A stretch of 64,000 nucleotides of DNA from Hyposmocoma kahamanoa (taxonomy: Eukaryota > Arthropoda > Insecta > Lepidoptera > Cosmopterigidae), in assembly GCF_003589595.1 (NCBI RefSeq), contig NW_020654051.1, forward strand, positions 9,161,810 through 9,225,809, written 5' to 3'. A program made the translations under genes and the position numbers. This document shows positions 32,479 through 44,900 of this stretch, piece by piece. Each line of letters starts with the position of its first letter. Position 1 is the first letter of the stretch. Under the pieces are notes generated by a model, which had not been told where the DNA came from, searched no databases, and worked only from the letters and a program-made list of their open reading frames with translations.

Positions 32479-32970
32479 AGGCCCTTTTCTGACTTGTCGG
32501 TGTGGTAGCGATACAGTATCGGTACACGTAGTACCGAAAGCTTACCAAGCACCTATATTTCATTGTGCACATCCTGATTAGCGCGATTTGGACAGAAGCG
32601 GGAAGGGATCGTTTCGGGTTACCGTGTCTCGGTATGCTCGTTTAGGTGCCGCTCGACATTTACCGCGCACGGCGCGCAGTAAACATGATGGCGGACAGAG
32701 ACATCCATTGTAATTTGGTACTGGAAGTTGAAAAGGATCCAGTATTGTATAATTATAGACTAGCAGAGTATTAACAGATAAAAATTACACGCCAAAATGT
32801 CTTCGTCACTTGATGATGACATTGTCTCGCGACGTCACAAGTAGTACTGTAGAACTTTATACCGAGAATATACTGACACTTGCGTAGATGAAGGCATTGC
32901 GGTATCGTTTCGTTCCCGAGGATACCGATGCCGTGCTGCTCCCGCAACGACATATCAGGAAACGGGCCTA
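32479..32970. mobile_element. TIR DNA element with MADF-like coding scrap
   Basis: Inverted ends of about 45 bp: left AGGCCCTTTTCTGACTTGTC..., right (reversed) AGGCCCGTTTCCTGATATGTC.... AAACTT lies directly outside at 32473-32478 and 32971-32976, a possible 6-bp target duplication. Inside, the ATG-led stretch near 32684 reads ADRDIHCNLVLEVEKDPVLY then NYRLAEY-stop, like the first helix of a MADF domain, which some insect DNA transposons encode. No transposase catalytic domain seen. Confidence 0.6.
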
Positions 32971-33726
32971 AAACTTATCACAGTATAATCGGTTTGCTTT
33001 AAAGCTATAACGTATGTACTTTTTCCTCATAAGTTGACAAAATGAGATTCTGCTCATGCATGTTAATTGAGCATGTGATATCCTGCTGTTATCGTATTAC
33101 GACTAATCCAACAGTGAACCCGAAACACAGTTACATTTTAATCATAATAATAAAACGGTGACACATTTCGCCCAATTGCCAAATTGTAAAGGCGGATGTT
33201 ATGTAAATTATAATTCCAATGTACTTGTTCAAAAGTCTATACGTGAACATTTCAAATTCATACCCATTCATATTTACATAAAGTTCAAATGGACAGAATA
33301 AAGCTCCAAAGGGTTTTCTGTTTAAAATATTATTTGTTACCCCTGGAAAATTTGTATTTCAAACCGCAAGCGGATATACTTTTAGTAAAAACAAAAAGTG
33401 GGACGTCAAAATCGGTATTATGGATTTACAATGTAGATTTGATACAATAAACGACAATTCATGTTTTCGACCAATAATGGATTAAGTCGTTAGCAATACA
33501 AAATTGGACACGAATCGAGAACAATATACGAATGGATTAATCTGAAATAAATTAAGTCGCCAGTATGTAGTCTGTTTACAATACATCACTGAGTTTCATT
33601 TCAAGTTGATGTATTTTTAATCGATTGTCATGCTCCACTACACGAGTAGATAATAATTGTGAGTGAAAATTTACATTAACGTTTATCATATATTTCAGTA
33701 GTAAAAAAGTCATGTGGTCTGTAGGA

Positions 33727-33795
33727 CTAGCATGATAAGACGCAACTTGCGCGAGAGCAACATGAAGTGCGAGATTTCTTTGCGAGAATAGCAGT
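33727..33795. mobile_element. Partial copy of the 128-bp MITE
   Basis: ctagcatgataagacgcaac, ttgcgcgagagcaacatgaa and gtgcgagat match the right half of 34478-34605 read inverted. Confidence 0.55.
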
Positions 33796-33952
33796 ACCTA
33801 GCGCTTTTTGGCGCTCTAGCTTTTTTACACAAAACAGATAATGTGTAAAGCAAAAGGAGAAAGTACAGTTTAGTAAGTACAGGCCGTACGGAAGCACAGG
33901 AAGAAACCTACGAAATACAACACTAATTACTAATAACTTTTTTTATAATATA

Positions 33953-34224
33953 AAGTGACGGGACGAACAAGTCGTGCGCCTGATGGTAAGCTTCACGCCC
34001 GCCCATAACAGTTGCAGTGCCACTCAGAGCTTTAAATCGGAAAGACTGCTACTACACCCGTCACCCTGACACATAAGTTGACAAGTCCCACGTGCCTGTA
34101 ATTTCACCAGCACCCCTAGCTTTCTAAACCGGAATACGATGCTGACGTTACTGCTTAGCAGCAGAAACAGATAAGATGGCAGTACCTCCTTTGACGAACT
34201 CTTTCACAAGGAACTCTACGCTAC
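33953..34224 (-). mobile_element. SINE-A copy 8
   Basis: Nearly complete inverted copy with an A-rich 3' tail (seen as ttttttttataata before 33953). Forms an inverted pair with copy 10. Confidence 0.85.
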
Positions 34225-34354
34225 AGCATCCTCCTGGGTTTAATACTTCGCCCTGTAGTTGGCCACGCCGGAATTGTGGTAGGTTAAGCACGATCGTTTC
34301 TTCCTCCTCCTTGCACGCTCTATATAGAGAGCAATCCGTGAAACCTACACTAAA

Positions 34355-34409
34355 AAGGCAGGCAGTACTTCCCTGGACGAACTCTTTCACAAGGAGCTCT
34401 AATGCTACT
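34355..34409 (-). mobile_element. SINE-A copy 9, 5' end only
   Basis: Only the first 55 bp of the element (ggcagtacttccctggacga then actctttcacaaggagctct). Confidence 0.8.
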
Positions 34410-34477
34410 AAAACTTATTGCTACAATCGTGTAAGAGTTAACAAGTCTTGTACGCACAGCGATTTCAACACAGTAGA

Positions 34478-34605
34478 GCTAGCACGATAGGGCGCTACTT
34501 GAGCAGAGGATATAAAACTGCTAATACTGCTATACTCCCACAGATAATAGCAATATCTCGTGCTTCTATGTCGCTCTCGCGCAAGTCGCGCCCTATCGTG
34601 CTAGC
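34478..34605. mobile_element. 128-bp foldback MITE
   Basis: Near-perfect 24-bp ends, GCTAGCACGATAGGGCGC plus tacttg and the inverse caagtcGCGCCCTATCGTGC TAGC. Sits between SINE-A copies 9 and 10. Confidence 0.7.
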
Positions 34606-34770
34606 CCAATTGGTGTCTATCATCTTTGATTATCTTGGATGCACGAAAGGAGCCTTTCCGCACGACATACCAACAATTGGCTGATGCCTTACGCCGGCAA
34701 ATCCTTTCACGACAATGGCAAGCAACAGCATACAGCATATGCCATACGATAGAGAAGAAGATTATCCCTT

Positions 34771-35047
34771 TAAGTGAAAGAGTTCGTCGAGTAAGGTATA
34801 GTGCCACCTTACCTATTTCTGCCTCCAACCAGAATGTGAGCATTATTGCGTTCCGGTTTTGAAAAGTAAAGGTGCTTGTAAAATTACAAGCACATGGGAT
34901 TTGTCAAGTTATATTTCAGAGTTACGGGCGCAGCGGCAATGCCCTCAGATCTTTGCGATTTAAAGCTCTGAGTGGCACTACAACTGTTATGGGCAGGAGT
35001 GTCCCTTACCACCAGGGGCACGACTTGTTCGTCTAGTCATTTGGTAT
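34771..35047 (+). mobile_element. SINE-A copy 10
   Basis: Near full length, lacking about the first 15 bp, and ending ttggtattattaaaaaaaat, which shows the A-rich tail. Confidence 0.85.
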
Positions 35048-35660
35048 TATTAAAAAAAATACTGATTTTATTACATTCCTCTCCTGATCCTCATTTTAAT
35101 TGTAGGTATCAAAAACTATTTATTTAAACTTAAGTTTCCGTAGCATTTTTTTTTAAATAATCGTCGTCGTTCGTTATAAACGTTATAAATATATCTGCGA
35201 GGCTTTAAACATTAATAAGCAAAAAAGAGTAGTAAAAAGAAATATAGCTAAAACTTTAATGTTGAATGCTCATTGTTAGGATACGTTATAAATTTTGAAA
35301 AATAACAAATCTGGTTAAACTCATATTTACGTAACCCATAATGAAGTTATCTGTTTCATTGTACGTTACCTAAACATAGAGACAGCTTATGTATTAATCC
35401 AACTGTGGATTCTAATTTTGTGACTATTTCGTCACATTCGCGGTGTATTTAATATTTATGTAGGATTTATTTGAAGACCAGGAAATATGAACACATAAAT
35501 TCATAAGCAATATACGACCTACAATGATATCCCAAACGTACACACCTGTATGCATAAATCATTTCGTTTTTATGTGTTGTTGTATGATTTCAAGATCTGA
35601 AAAAAGAACTAAAATATTATATTGTGGATTACCTCTAAAGAATATACTTTTCAAATGCTA

Positions 35661-35686
35661 CACGGTCTGCTTCTTTACAGACCGTG
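35661..35686. repeat. 9-bp hairpin
   Basis: CACGGTCTG/CAGACCGTG with an 8-nt loop, isolated in AT-rich sequence. Confidence 0.6.
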
Positions 35687-36047
35687 AAGACTATGAAATG
35701 TAACCGTGTAGACTTTTCCACATTTAGAAAAAGATATGAAAGCTGTTACTTACAAAGACGTAATTAAGTAACTGAAGTAGATAAAGAACTAAAAGTCTAT
35801 TACCAATCAGAAAGTCTAATACGTAGGATATTTCCTCCTGTGTAGAATAGGCAATTGATATGCAATACTTGATTAGGACCTACTTTTTTATTTTTTCTTA
35901 TTATACTAGAACACCAAATGTCACTTGTGTATTTACCTTCATTTGAATATTTTGTCTACACGTACTGTACAAGTTTTATGATACCTTGTATTTCTTGCTA
36001 AATGAATTTGTATTCTTTTGAGAAATAAGTATATTAAATTATAAATC

Positions 36048-36204
36048 ATGAAGTGATACTATTTTCTCGGGTCACAATTATTCATAATCGCGTAAATATT
36101 TTTTTGTTTTTCATACAAGTCAACGTTTCAGGCCTTTTACAGGTGCATGGTTACGGATGACTGACTGCTTTCCTATGAATAATAATCGCGAAAACCTAAG
36201 AACT
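36048..36204 (-). mobile_element. Penelope-arm remnant
   Basis: atactattttctcggg, taatcgcgtaaat, gtcaacgtttcaggcctttt and acaggtgcatggttacggat are followed by the shared block atcgcgaaaacctaagaact, also seen at 55.12 and 62.82 kb. Confidence 0.65.
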
Positions 36205-37077
36205 AGATAAGTCTATAGCTTATCGTGTAGTTATATATTTATAAGTTAATATATAAAAGTGTGTGTGTACGATAACATTATAATATAATAAAATACCTAT
36301 ATAAGAATAAAATGGCTTAGCAACGCTATCGTCAATTTCCGTAAAACTGGAATAGCCCCGAAACTTGTTCTTTAAAAGATAAAACTGAATCTGTGAATAG
36401 GACAAACAAAGGTTTCCGGAGAAAAACAGTTTTCTACCGAACATAATAAAAATAGACGTAACTTAACTTTCGCATCGCCGAACACTACTACAACAAAAAT
36501 GGTAATAAACATTCTATCTATTTTTGTTAAATATTCAAGCTCAAAACGTCTAATTTTTCTATTCCGCGAATGTTACAATAATAAAAAAATTAGAAACTGT
36601 CTAAATGGGGTTTTTTAATATAATTGAGGTTCACATTACTATTATAGGTAGACTGAAAATATATAAACCAATTTGTCTTATTTTGAATATGAACTTTGTA
36701 TGAACATTGAGCCTCAAATAAACAATGATAAATTTTAATAAAACAACGTGCACTATTAATAAAACAATCATATTATCAAAACTGAAATGAAGAGCTAAAG
36801 ACTAATTTTTGTCTAACATTATTTTTACACGTTTGTTATGGGATCGTAAATTCATAAAATTGTTCATAACAAATAAACAACGACGATCTGGCGGCGGTCC
36901 AATAAAAAATACAACGTAAACAATTAAAAGTTCGACATAATGTCTTAAATACTGCTACTGACCACGTGAAATAACCATTCTTAGTATTCTGTAAACTTTT
37001 AATTTTTATTGCCAGTTCATTACTTTTTAAATGTGGATTTCAATGCCACAATTTTGACAGTACCTCATCACAAAGGA

Positions 37078-37334
37078 AAACTCTTGTGTGAAAGGGTTCG
37101 TCCAGGGAACTACTGGCTCCTTACCTATTTATGCCGCCAGGCGCACTTTACTGCGTTCCGATTTTAAAGGTTAAGAATACTGGCGAAATTACAGGCACAT
37201 AGGACTTGTCAACTTATGTCTATTTACGCCCCTCAGGTCTTTGTAATTTAAAGTGACATTGCAATTGCTATGAACAGGCGTAGGCGTGTCGTTTACCACC
37301 AGGCGCACGACTACTTCGTCCCATCACTTGGTAT
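37078..37334 (+). mobile_element. SINE-A copy 11
   Basis: Starts at ctcttgtgtgaaagggttcg and ends cacttggtataaaaaaag. A short block near ctatttacgcccctcagg is rearranged. Confidence 0.85.
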
Positions 37335-37835
37335 AAAAAAAGAACTTTTCATATTCAAGACAACATTTAAATTGCGTAGTTTGTATGATGTGTTCCATTG
37401 GTTCCTTTATACCGTAAATTATATTACATTCTCGGATATATAATTCGAGACACATTGCATTTTTTATTGTTAAAGAGCTAGAATACAAAAATGTTGCTAT
37501 TGTCGAAAACAAAATTCCCAATAATTTTCAATAGGGGGCTTAGGGAAATAACCTTTAGTGTACCAATTTCAAAATTGCTTAATAATATTTGATCAATCAA
37601 ACATATTTAAACTTACGGCCTTAATATTGAAAATGCAATGTGTCTCGAATTATGTCCGGAAACATAATTTTGAAATTTTATTTAGTTCTTCCTAAATTGT
37701 CTGAATTTAGTATTTATTATCAATTCGAATGCCGTAGTGTTTTTGAAGTAGCAAACCTTTATAACATTTCTCTCATATACATACATGCTTTCTTTTGTTG
37801 AACTCAATTAGTGCTAGCGATAATCTAGCGATAAT

Positions 37836-38010
37836 AAGGTAATTGGGATTATACAGGCGAATGGGACTTTTCAACTTACGTCACAAGGTGACGGGAGCCG
37901 TGCACTACCCCTCTGATCTTTGTGATTAATAGCTCTGGCCTTGCAACTGTTGTAGAGAGGCGTGTCGCTTACCACCGGGTGCACAACTTGATCATCTCAT
38001 CACTTTGTAT
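37836..38010 (+). mobile_element. SINE-A copy 12, 5'-truncated
   Basis: Begins near the middle of the element (acaggcgaatgggacttttc) and ends catcactttgtatcttaaaaaaa. Confidence 0.75.
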
Positions 38011-38469
38011 CTTAAAAAAACATCTCACAAAAATGCTCTCAAAGATTGATGTACTCAAAAAGACTGTTGTGTTAAGCGTAATCCAAACTGTGCAATCATT
38101 GTCCTAGACTGTCCCTTCTAGTTGACATATACGTTGCACATACGTTGAATAATCAACGGTCGATGAGTTCCTATGTTTATTTTGCAGTATGCTTGCGGAT
38201 CGCCTATTTCCTGTGGGTGCGAATTTACCGGAAATTACGACTACAAAATATGACCGTGAACATTGCAGTCCGGGTGGAATTACCGAATTCCATACAATAC
38301 TACATCCACATATATATATTTGACATTCACAAATCCCTGACATTTCACTTTCAAATTGTGGAAAACGGTGCTCAGTCCAAAAAATATTGACCTCTGACCA
38401 ACTGGATTTGTCGATTATACTAACAACTACTTCAGTATCAACGCGCCATTTATGTCTACTGTCTACTCT

Positions 38470-38640
38470 CGAAAGCGCCCAAAGTTATAGGGTTCCACTC
38501 CTATGCCATAAGCCATATAAATGTGGAAGCGTAACTTCATGTCAATTTTGGGTATATAGTCCCCCGATGATAGGAAGGGGATAGCGGAATTATTTCATGC
38601 AATTTCGCCGCGCGCTCTCCGTGATATATCCTCTACAATA
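38470..38640 (-). mobile_element. LINE family F 3' fragment
   Basis: The minus strand reads RIYHGERAAKLHEIIPLSPS and YASTFIW, matching the family F C-terminus (RIYHGECAMELHDLIPPSP). Truncated on both sides. Confidence 0.65.
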
Positions 38641-39799
38641 CTGATGTTAATTATTTTGTTTTCATATTTTATTTTGCTATCCTAAACCATGAGATATTAA
38701 GAAAACCATACAATTAATAGAAAAAAACAGTTCAGTCTGATTTTTAAATTTACACAAACTAGACAAATCAAAACGAGGTCATCCTTAACTCTCCATTCGT
38801 TTCTGTACGGCAACGGCCAAGTAACGGTTATTCGTTCAATATCAAAGCTGTTCGGGTGCGTAATGGAATACAAATTTGCCTTTTTTTTGCATCCCAATTG
38901 TTCTGTAGACTACAGTTTTAGTACAGTAACACCTGGACTACGTTATTATAGTTTCACAAGCTATATGCGTAGTATACTATGAAAATGTTGACAAACAATG
39001 TTCATACGCGGTAGTATAAACTGAAAAATGCTATTTTTATGTATGTACCTCGTTGCTAAACGTATATTTGAACAGAAGATGTGCCTCCCACTAGAACGCC
39101 ATATTAAACGGCCTTGGGCCACTTACATTCTACGGCTCTCCATGACCTTCGCCAATGGCTCCCAAATAGACGGCAGTAAAGATTACATGATACAAAATCC
39201 ATTACTCATTCATCGCACCTATGAAAGATTATAAACAACGAAAGAGACTAAAACTCATTCAAATAAATCTTCTGATTGTTGAGTTTCTATAAAGAACAAG
39301 TTACATGATGCAACCGATGTTGTTCAAAAGATTGCTGCTGATAGTTACAAATTGAACATCACAGTTTGGTCGCATCGTGCAGATTAGTGCTAAAGTAAAC
39401 ATCTTTTGCGAGTGATTTTGAAGAGAAAACGAGAGACAAGCGAGGCAGTGTAAAAATGACTTTTGCAGGGTTGCCAGTTTTCATAAAATTTGAATAGTAT
39501 TCGACAGTTTTATCGGTAGATTGTGAAGGTGAAATTTTGCCAAAAATGTGTGAACTGGGAATGTTACGATGTTTTAACGATTAACGATTACTGATTGCGT
39601 TATTGGCTTCTTCATTCTTATATTGACAATTAACCTAGTAATATCCAAATATTTTTTATTCATATACATTTTACCAAGAACTCTATATTGAATTACAATG
39701 AAAAGCTTTAAAATATGTCTCCTCTTTGTATTTTTAATACGTAGTTCTAAATGCAGTGTATGTATGCACGAACTTATCACATTGACCATTCAAATAAAT
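38641..39799. other. Intronic stretch, no feature recognised
   Basis: Between the family F scrap and the RT fragment at 39.8 kb. The 68-codon frame at 39028 is not supported. Confidence 0.5.
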
Positions 39800-40150
39800 G
39801 GGACGGACTTGTGACTTATAAAGTAGCAGTCTCTGCTCAGAAGAGAAATACCGCTTAGCCCTGTTGAGCACACCAAGCTTTTTGGACGCCAGCTTGACTT
39901 TGCCATCTAAGTGACTACGGAGCTGAACGTCACAAGAGATGTCGACACCAAGGATCCCGATGCTCTCCGAAATATTTAATGGCTTGTTCTGAAACTGAAG
40001 GTCTACAGCAAGCGGAGTCTTTTTAGCGGTGACCGCGCAAACTTGTGTCTTGGTGGGGTTAAATTGGACTAACTTTAGTCGTCCCCAATCAGAAACCTTC
40101 TCTAGGGTTTTTTTCTGTTCGTGACACAAGTTGTTTGCGGCTCTCCTTTA
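39800..40150 (-). mobile_element. Non-LTR retrotransposon RT C-terminal fragment
   Basis: The minus-strand frame reads LKLVQFNPTKTQVCAVTAKK, SIGILGVDISCDVQLRSHL and KVKLASKKLGVLNRAKRYFS, then LLLYKSQVRP, where homology stops. This is a very common insect LINE RT segment downstream of YADD. It is isolated, with neither the YADD part nor a 3' end in place. Confidence 0.8.
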
Positions 40151-40384
40151 CGGAAGACGAGGCGTGTAATAAGCAGGTGGTCGAATAATTTGCCGATGAC
40201 CATTCAAATGAAACAAGTTCGGCTATTTATTGCAAAAGCAAGACCAACATTCAGTCGATAGTCGATAGAATACTCACAATCACTACAAGGTGCTTGCAAA
40301 CGGGCAACATTTTTACGCAATGAACTGTCAAAAAGACTATAAGTGAATGGATTTATATCCATATATAATCTCAGAACAGACTAC

Positions 40385-40841
40385 TAAAAAAATCGACTTC
40401 AAAAGCACGTGGAATTACATCTATTTGCCAAGTTTTATTGAAATCGGTTACCGGAAAGTGCGCAAACCCAGATTCATCCCCTAGTTTGCCACTATACGGA
40501 ACTTGACACAGGAGATAATAAAAATCGGTTCTCACTATTCAAAGTATATTGAGAGAGAAAAACGCCTTGAATTGGAGAATAGCAAAATCAACCATAAAAA
40601 TAATTGGTCCTGATAATAAAATTTAGGCACTATTTATAAAAATGAATCTTCAAGCGTGAAAAGCCACCCTTAGAGGTGGATTATTTTCTTCAAAATTATA
40701 TGTGACCACTATGGAGGTACCCCTCTTTCCAACAAAAAAGAATCATCAAACTATTTTGTTGATTCTTTTTTCGTAACATACATACAAAAAAACATGCTGT
40801 CGAATCGAGGACCTCCTCCTTTTTTTGAAGCCGGTCAAAAA
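40385..40841. mobile_element. Non-autonomous DNA element family H, copy 2
   Basis: Colinear with 23761-24200 over the whole length, ending cctttttttgaagccggtca aaaa. Differs by a replaced block at 40750-40771, where an inverted copy of the preceding bases has been written in. Confidence 0.7.
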
Positions 40842-41339
40842 TAATAATAATGTACCTACAGGACTAAAGTACAGCAAATCGTGTGTTGGAAATGAGAATA
40901 CAGTAAGAAAACGATATTTAGCTACGAAATACCACTGTTTTACCTTCAGTACAATATGAACGCTCAAATAGTTTTTTTATGTATACATACTTCGCATGCC
41001 TACCATGTAAAGGAAGCACTAGAAATGAAGCGTTCTGCGAAATGTTTTCATGCAAAGTGAACATTCACTTAACGACCCGCGCATTTGAAAAAGGTTTCTT
41101 CATTAAAATATACATATTCTGACACAAGGCAAGTATCCTTATAACGATATGCATTGTTGTCGATTCTCTTTGACATCACTTTGTTGGTAGAAAATTCTCG
41201 TTAGTAAAACCCTTTAACAGTCGAAGACTTCAAAAAAATTTATACACGTTTTTGAACATTTCATGTTGATGCTCGGGAGTGTAGAGTGCCACGGGCATTT
41301 CATTAACGACGCTCATCATGCGTCCCATTGGTGGTCTCT

Positions 41340-41525
41340 TAATTAATTTTAAGTTGGAGACTTCACACGTTTTCCGAGGGATGCGAACCTTCTTCAACGT
41401 GCAGGTTTTATCACGATGATTTCTTTCACTGAAAAGGTAATGGTAAATTTCAAATTAAATTTCACACATAAATTCCGAAAAATTCAGGGCCTTTGTTTAA
41501 GAGTCTATCCGTTAGGCTGTCATGG
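41340..41525 (-). repeat. Family C block (RTE 3' UTR remnant)
   Basis: Shares ttggagactt...ttttccgaggg...gaaccttcttc.acgtgcag...atggtaaatttcaaatt with 52535-52665 and, inverted, with 42637-42715. At 42.6 kb the same block follows an RTE C-terminus, so this is a 3' UTR piece in minus orientation. Confidence 0.6.
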
Positions 41526-42284
41526 CGGAATGATGTTCTGATATGTTAACTCAATCAGTATGACCTAAAATTCTGAACTATGAAAGTTAATACAGATTCA
41601 CTGTATTGTAACTTAGTTTCAAGCATTTACGGGGAAAAAGCGAAAAGAAAACAAAACGCCAGCATGCCATTACAAAAGTTTATCTATCTGGTGCTATTTT
41701 TTGCACAGTAAGGTATACTTTTCACTTTACAGAATGCAAACGTATTTTTGTAAACATCACCTCAGTTCGCTTTCAACGTGCAGTACACAAAGCGCTCTTA
41801 GAGGCGTGGTAGTATGTTTTGATACGAGGAAAATCAAGGTTTCTTTTTGAAACTGTAGTCGTAACGCGTGCTTGATAGCGCTTGTATGACGAAGTAATTT
41901 AATTTTGAGCTTATAATTTCATTTTAAGTTGACTTTCCAATGTAGTTTTAGAGAAAATGTTCTTTATACCGTTCTATATTAGGTTTTGGAAATGCTCACC
42001 CATACAAATTCAAACTAATTACGTATTATACAAATACTAGTATAATATCAGTATAAAGTACTCTATGTAGTTACTTTAAATATATTTACTCATTAATGAA
42101 AGGAAATAATACATTAAATGCGCTTAATATTTCAGAAAGACATGATTGCCTAATGGTTTTACCTACGGCCTCTCAAATATATGCTAAAATTATATTTTTA
42201 TATATTACATATATTTTATAATAATATATTATATATAGCCAAAGAATTGACGCTTTTGAGTGTGATGTTGGTGTCACCTATTAA

Positions 42285-42812
42285 GGATTCCCTGGATTGC
42301 GTAACGTACGTACGTATCCGTGCTTGAGGTATTGCAGTTGCAAAATCACAAACGCTTATCTTCCGTCTGCTTGCTCCGCATTCTGCAATACTTTGGTCAC
42401 ATTGCACCCAGAAGCGCTGATAGTCTCGAGAGTGTGATTGTTACGGGCATGATTGAGGGCAAACCACTTAGAGGTAGAAAGAAGTGTGACCAGGTGGCTG
42501 GAAGTCTGGCGGTACCAGTGAGCGTCGCATTCCGCCTAGCCAAAGTCAGAGTGCAGTGGAGAAGATTGATTGACGGTGTACTTGCTCTAAGTCCAGATCC
42601 TCACCAGTGACGGACTGACAGAGGAGGAGGAGGATGTGCGAAAATTAATTAGAAATTTGCCATGAGCTTTTCGTTAAAGGAAAACATCGTGAGGACCTGC
42701 ACACACCTGCAAAGCAATTCAATTACATAACCTGTAGCAACTACAGCCCAAGCTCTGTTGTTAGAGGAGACCTGTACCCATTAGTGACCATGTAGGCTAG
42801 CTCTTATTACAT
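42285..42812 (+). mobile_element. RTE-like LINE 3' end, C-terminus plus 3' UTR
   Basis: The frame from 42320 reads LLRILQYFGHIAPRSADSLE, VIVTGMIEGKPLRGRKKCDQ and LALSPDPHQ, then TGA, matching the RTE C-terminal pattern LRFFGHIARR..DSLE..IVTGKIEGKRPRGR. It is followed by a GGAGGAGGAGG run and a 3' UTR carrying the family C block (42637-42715) and the rearranged end CCCAAGCTCTGTTGTTAGAG then GAGACCTGTACCCA. Confidence 0.75.
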
Positions 42813-43249
42813 AAAATAAAAAGAAATTGATATTTTCTACCTTTAACTTATCAAGAAAAAGGTAAAGCATTATCGAAGGTTTCTTTCTGAGGCATGTTGC
42901 CCGCACAGGCACGGCTTCTGTCAATCTTTTTATCGGCGACGTTTTGCCTTTGAATAGCCATGTTCATTCTTTGATAGAAGTAGCTGCTATCGCCAGAGGC
43001 TTCTACGAGGAGAACTGAAAGCACCTAAGTGAGAAGTTTCGCCTATGACTTACAGGGACCCAGGGATTGCAATGCAAGAGGCACACAGTTATAGGACGCT
43101 TTAAATAAGCAAACAAACGAGTAAGTTTGGGTTGGCCTATTTGAACCTGCTTACGTGAACATGAGAGGGGACCACAATGTCCGCATCCAAATTATAAGAG
43201 AGGAAAATTAATAAAACAAGTGATGAAAGATATAAAACACAAGTAGTAA

Positions 43250-43449
43250 CTGCCTCCGTGGTCGAACGGTTACCATGCCGGACTACCACGCAAAGGTCCC
43301 AAGTCGATTCCTGGGCCGAGAGAAATGTTTGTATGGCCTACATTTATTTCTCTCGTGAGTTTGGGTGTAATTTGTGGTTGTCCTACAGGATTTCCCTAGT
43401 GCGGGGCTATGTAGAGTGTGTGCGTTATTATTATTATTATTATTATATA
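43250..43449 (+). mobile_element. SINE-B copy 4
   Basis: A box tggtcgaacgg, B box with one base lost (agtcgattcc), deletion in the ccatggcaccc part, long (ATT)n tail at 43426-43446. Confidence 0.85.
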
Positions 43450-44704
43450 CTTTAGTCTTCTCAGCTTCTTAGCTGGTTTGAACCACACTTACGAAACTAA
43501 ATCAAGTAAATGCAGTATGGCGTGTATCTACGAGTATGTGGTGGGTGTGTAATAACATCCTACTTTGTTCTCCTATTATTATTATTAGCAAAGAGGCACG
43601 TCGCCCTTTAATATGCAAGATTTAAATTCACATCAAATGATATTATTTGCGATAGGAACGTCCAAATCATCATCTACTTAAACTACATAAATAATAAGAA
43701 ATCTGTTTGAACTCTGAACATTTACTAACGACGATTAAATTACCGGTATTTCGATTTTACTAGTTCTATAATTATATAAGCACTTTAATCTCCGCATTTA
43801 GCTTTGCTGTTATAGAAAATGATAACGTCCACTATCGTGACATATTCGCAGTTTATTCTTATTTTCAAAATTAATGACACTCTTTTGTTTATTACGTTTC
43901 GCTTTGCATGGACAACATGTCGGAAGAAAAAAGGAAAATAGTTGGTAGGTCAATGGGAAATTGTTTAAAAATGAGCTATGATATGATGCTAATGACCTTT
44001 TGTAACAAATTAAATAAGGGTATTTCCCTTTCAAAGATTATAAAAAAAACAGCTGTGATCGTTATTCATAGTTAAGTAGACTACTTCTCAGCCACCACAC
44101 GCAGTTTTGTGTCTATCTCCGAGTAAATACAATATTATACTTATTACAGCCGGTTTTTGTTTCTTATATTTCACTTTGATTCATTTTCGTAATTTATGTG
44201 ACTTAGTTGATGTCGTTTGTGTGACAACGGTGAATAGTGGTCTTTCAGGTACAAATTGGTGTCCAAGGTCAAGGTCAAGATATTAAATTTTACTTAGATC
44301 ACGTGTGTCACCCCTCGGATTATTCCGAATTGAACAATGCTTAATTGTTTAGAATTGGAAACATTTAGATTATGTACATTTTACCCCACTCACAGACGCG
44401 GAGAAAACATTACTGTCGTCGTCGTTTCCACGTTCTAGAGAATTCATTTGAAAACGCCAGACTATTTGTTATAGAATGAAATATTAAAACTGGAAGCTCG
44501 ATGATTTGAAATCAAAAACTCTACCGTGCTTTCTTTTCCTTTAAGAGCAGGCCGTATTTCACTATACGTATACATTTTCAATACGAGCGCTGGATTTTTT
44601 TTATGTTACTGGATTAACGCAGAACTATCTTTCATTTTTTCTAGATTAGACTTCTTGATGCTATCATCAGCAAGAATATTCCATTTGTTTATTCGTTGTA
44701 ATTA
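43450..44704. other. Intronic stretch, no feature recognised
   Basis: AT-rich sequence after the SINE-B (ATT)n tail. ccaaggtcaaggtcaagata at about 44260 is a small GGTCAA run. Confidence 0.45.
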
Positions 44705-44900
44705 TACTTTTTAATTATTAATACAAAGATCGAACACTAAGAAAAATTCCTGTGATTCGGCTGGATTCGAATCAGCGCCTTTAGCATACAGTGCCTGACG
44801 CTTTCTCAATTTGTATTTATAATTATAACAAAATAGTGAAGTAATTTCATGAAAAATAATTGACTATTATAGTAAAACACCGTACTATTCAATGAACTAA
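44705..44900 (-). repeat. tRNA-like repeat D, second locus
   Basis: attattaatacaaagatcga, tggattcgaatcagcgcc and gcctgacgctttctc mirror the 12.47 kb copy, and the flank ataacaaaatagtgaagtaa matches 12561-12632. Confidence 0.5.

Larger units (their letters stand above)
35048..37077. other. AT-rich intronic stretch
   Basis: Holds the 9-bp hairpin at 35661 and the Penelope-arm remnant at 36048. Otherwise featureless. Confidence 0.5.

Noticed and set aside
43470..43500. tggtttgaacc after ttctcagcttcttagc, considered as the next Cav3 exon (Trp-Phe-Glu)
   Set aside because: It continues Pro-His-Leu-Arg-Asn-stop, not the IS1 segment of a calcium channel, and lies just after a SINE tail.
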